64,000 nucleotides of DNA. It comes from Roseovarius aestuarii (lineage in GTDB: Bacteria; Pseudomonadota; Alphaproteobacteria; Rhodobacterales; Rhodobacteraceae). The stretch lies in the NCBI GenBank assembly GCA_027214255.1, contig JAPWHL010000009.1, positions 92,558-156,557 of the forward strand. The letters run 5' to 3'. Position numbers and translations under genes: made by a program. The notes below the pieces were generated by a model, which was not told the origin of the DNA, did no database searches, and worked only from the letters and a program-made list of their open reading frames with translations. Positions 61,905 to 64,000 of this stretch are shown here, piece by piece; within the stretch, counting starts at the first letter, position 1; each line of letters opens with the position of its first letter.

Positions 61905-62724
61905 GCAGCAGCTCGTTGATTGATGTTTTTGAGCGGGTCTGCGCATCGACGCGTTTGACGATCACCGCGCAATACAGATTTACCCCATTCTTCGAAGGCA
62001 TTGAACCGGCCACCACAACCGAACCCGAGGGCACTTCGCCGTACGATACTGTGCCTGTCTCGCGGTCCACGATCTTGGTCGACTGGCCGATGAAAACGCC
62101 CATGCCCAGAACCGAGCCTTCCCGGACGATGCAGCCCTCGACCACCTCTGAACGGGCTCCGATAAAGCAGTTGTCCTCGATGATTGTCGGTCCGGCTTGC
62201 ATGGGTTCCAAAACGCCGCCAATACCGACCCCGCCCGAGAGGTGCACGTTCTTGCCGATTTGGGCGCAACTGCCCACTGTGGCCCATGCGTCCACCATCG
62301 TGCCGCTGTCTACATAGGCACCAAGATTCACAAACGACGGCATCAAAACCACGCCGGGGGCGATATAGGCACTGCGGCGTACGACACAGTTGGGCACGGC
62401 GCGAAATCCGGCGCTGCGCCAGTCGTCATCGCTCCAGTCTTTCCATTTGCTGTCGACCTTGTCCCACCAGGCTCCGCCCTGTGTGCTGCCGCTTTGACGC
62501 TCCATGTCCTTCAGGCGAAAGCCCAGTAGAACGGCCTTTTTAGCCCATTGATTCACATGCCATGTGCCATCTTCTCCGCGTTCGGCGACACGCAATGTTC
62601 CACTGTCCAGCGCGCTCAGCGTCTGTTCAATCGCATCGCGGGTCTCGCCCTTGGTGGCGGGGGTGATTTGATCGCGCGCCTCCCAGGCGGCTTCGATGGC
62701 GGTTTCCAGCTGAGCGTTGGACAT
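61897..62724 (-). CDS. dapD: tetrahydrodipicolinate N-succinyltransferase
   Basis: A 275-residue left-handed beta-helix acyltransferase of the succinyl branch of lysine and diaminopimelate synthesis. It holds [20 protein letters not shown] and [20 protein letters not shown], then [20 protein letters not shown], the hexapeptide-repeat core. The ATG ends at 62724. dapE on the same strand uses its downstream product. It is divergent from the GT10 gene. Confidence 0.97.
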   Translation of the reverse strand: MSNAQLETAIEAAWEARDQITPATKGETRDAIEQTLSALDSGTLRVAERGEDGTWHVNQWAKKAVLLGFRLKDMERQSGSTQGGAWWDKVDSKWKDWSDDDWRSAGFRAVPNCVVRRSAYIAPGVVLMPSFVNLGAYVDSGTMVDAWATVGSCAQIGKNVHLSGGVGIGGVLEPMQAGPTIIEDNCFIGARSEVVEGCIVREGSVLGMGVFIGQSTKIVDRETGTVSYGEVPSGSVVVAGSMPSKNGVNLYCAVIVKRVDAQTRSKTSINELLRD

Positions 62725-62917
62725 GGTGCAGACCTTTCAGGGTAACTCGATTGTGCTTTTATTCCCTATAGGCGGAAGGCGTGTAGGGTACAATGCGGCC
62801 TGCGGTGCACGCAGCACGACATATCCGGCCAAAATGCACGCACGCAGGAAGGCACGGTGGGATTGCCCAGCCGGGGAAATGGCCCTATCAGGCGTTGTCA
62901 GCGAAGGAGCGCGATTC

Positions 62918-63796
62918 ATGTCCCAGCCCGCGCCGCGCATAGCGGTTTTACCAAGCGATATGAAAATGGGCACCCGACCGGGCGCAATCGCGTTGGACCG
63001 TCTGATCTGGCCCTTGGGCGTCCCCGAGGGAATAAATGGTCGCACCTTAAGCGATCTTGGCCCAAATGATCATCTGATCGTATTCCCAAGCAAGTCCCTG
63101 CATGTCCGTCCCTCGTTTGGAACGCGGGCGCGGGTGTCGATCATGGTGATGGAGCCTCCGGCCATCCACGGCGCGCATCGACGTGCACTGCGTTGGAGTT
63201 GGCGGCGGTTTTTTCGTGTGCTGTCTTATGATGACGCCTTGCTGGGGGCCATTCCTAACGGAATCTTTTTCGCGCATGGGGGGACATGGGTGCCTGAGTG
63301 GCGCGATCTGATTTTGGAAAAAACCCGCATGATCTCGTTGATTGCGTCCAACAAAAGGTCGCAAGAGGGGCATGTTCTGCGCCACCAGATAGCTGACTGG
63401 GCGCGGTCCGACGAGCGAGATCTGGATGTGATGGGGCGTGGTTATACCCCGTTTGATGCCAAGGCCGATGGCCTCGCCCCGTATCGTTATTCGGTGGTGA
63501 TCGAAAATGGACGGGTCCCAAATTATTTTACCGAAAAATTGCTGGACGCTGTGCTGTGCCAGACCGTGCCAATTTATTGGGGGTGCCCGAATGTCAGCGA
63601 CTTCTTGGACACTAGCGGGATGATTATTTGCGACAGTGAGAGTGCATTGCGTCAAGCGATCCGGGACATTTCGATTGAAGATTATGAGGCGCGCCGTCCC
63701 GCCCTGACAGCGTTGCAAGACAAGGCAGACTACTTTGGTGACACGCTAAAGCGGGCGGCCGAGGCGGTACGGGACGCGGCGTTAAGCGACCTGTGA
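62918..63796 (+). CDS. GT10-like (alpha-1,3-fucosyltransferase family) glycosyltransferase
   Basis: A 292-residue cytosolic protein. The C-terminal half carries the GT10 signature: YSVVIENGRVPNYFTEKLLD near residue 195, followed by PIYWGCPNVSDFLDTSGMI. The arginine-rich middle (AHRRALRWSWRRFFRVLSY) varies. The donor could be GDP-fucose or another GDP-sugar. The ATG at 62918 has AAGGAG 8 bases upstream; the frame is open further but without a ribosome site. It stands alone, with no other polysaccharide gene next to it. Confidence 0.82.
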   Translation: MSQPAPRIAVLPSDMKMGTRPGAIALDRLIWPLGVPEGINGRTLSDLGPNDHLIVFPSKSLHVRPSFGTRARVSIMVMEPPAIHGAHRRALRWSWRRFFRVLSYDDALLGAIPNGIFFAHGGTWVPEWRDLILEKTRMISLIASNKRSQEGHVLRHQIADWARSDERDLDVMGRGYTPFDAKADGLAPYRYSVVIENGRVPNYFTEKLLDAVLCQTVPIYWGCPNVSDFLDTSGMIICDSESALRQAIRDISIEDYEARRPALTALQDKADYFGDTLKRAAEAVRDAALSDL

Positions 63797-63854
63797 TCAC
63801 AGCAATAGATTAAGTTCAGTTAAAGTTTGGTGCAATCGGCTCCGCACCGGGCAT

Positions 63855-63886
63855 GAAAAAAAGGCTGCCCATTACATGGACAGCCC
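63855..63886 (-). terminator. intrinsic terminator for the gene at the right edge
   Basis: On the minus strand GGCTGTCCAT and ATGGGCAGCC pair (one mismatch) around a short loop, and TTTTTTT follows. It lies 34 bases after the stop codon at 63920. Confidence 0.88.
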
Positions 63887-63919
63887 CAAAATCTGTTTGA
63901 GGACACCCGAACCGGGTGC

Positions 63920-64000
63920 TTAGCCCTTAATCAGCCCCATTTGTTCGAGTTTGAGGATGACCTGATGGGCGCAGTTGTCGACGTCGACGTTTTCGGTTTC
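63920..64000 (-). CDS. C-terminal end of a gene, possibly adenylylsulfate kinase / SAT-APS kinase
   Basis: Only the last 26 residues are inside the window (ETENVDVDNCAHQVILKLEQ, then MGLIKG, stop TAA). The helix pattern with a terminal LEQMGLI resembles the end of APS kinase or the SAT-APS kinase fusion. The fragment is too short to be sure. A strong terminator follows, so the frame is real. Confidence 0.45.
   Translation of the reverse strand, partial: ETENVDVDNCAHQVILKLEQMGLIKG

Noticed and set aside
63811..63828. TTAA-N6-TTAA at the right end as a CtrA site
   Set aside because: The spacer is one base short and no start codon lies suitably near.
1..64000. CRISPR arrays, tRNA or rRNA genes, insertion sequences, prophage or defence genes
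   Set aside because: I looked for regular repeats, transposase or integrase motifs and tRNA-like folds and saw none. Short or divergent cases could escape reading by eye.

Overview
The window looks like chromosomal DNA of a marine alphaproteobacterium in the Rhodobacteraceae (Roseobacter group). The evidence is the alphaproteobacterial flagellar set (FlaF/FlbT regulators, MotE-like and DUF1217 proteins, FlgJ without a muramidase domain), a serC leader RNA, a RibH2-type lumazine synthase under an FMN riboswitch, DUF1150 beside Hsp20, and Hint-domain proteins. No tRNA, rRNA, insertion sequence, prophage or CRISPR array was recognised.

Layout. 1-8043: an RND efflux pair cut by the left edge, a fused 5-oxoprolinase, an alpha/beta hydrolase and a CPA1-type antiporter. 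8058-33627: a flagellar cluster of about 25.6 kb in at least six transcription blocks. It holds export genes (fliP, fliQ, fliR, flhA, flhB, fliI, fliH-like), the MS ring (fliF), rod (flgB, flgC, flgF, flgG, fliE), L-ring and P-ring assembly (flgH, flgA), the stator protein motA, two fliL genes, fliN, fliK, flgD, flgJ, flagellin and its regulators. motB, fliG, fliM, flgE, flgK, flgL, flgI and the filament cap are not present. 33958-37532: two nearly identical 66-residue secreted proteins face a yjbH-yjbF pair (exopolysaccharide-type). 37772-41736: a YcaQ-type glycosylase, an unknown exported protein, and panB-panC. 41943-46533: serine synthesis (serA, serC, serB) and riboswitch-linked ribH2. 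46586-54374: asparaginase, IalB-like protein, rlmN, two small paralogues, a LOG-family protein, DUF1150, Hsp20, YdcH-like protein and purE-purK. 54430-64000: RNase R, a DUF2064 protein, dapE, tandem Hint proteins, dapD with a small partner, a GT10 glycosyltransferase, and the end of a probable sulfate-activation gene.

How the genes fit together. The flagellar operons are tightly packed, with many ATGA or TGATG overlaps, and diverge from short intergenic regions. Two of these carry 7-of-8 matches to the CtrA box TTAA-N7-TTAA. The fliL-122aa-motE-motA-753aa-SLT-flhA-fliR-flhB run couples stator, periplasmic and export genes, including three proteins of unknown function. The right half is mostly housekeeping metabolism (pantothenate, serine, riboflavin, purine, lysine/diaminopimelate). 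It is broken by accessory surface or secretion genes and by four intergenic copies of a short dispersed element of the form GGGTATTT-n-CCAAGAAAAAG.

All calls come from reading the translated sequence and recalled family features. No database search was run.
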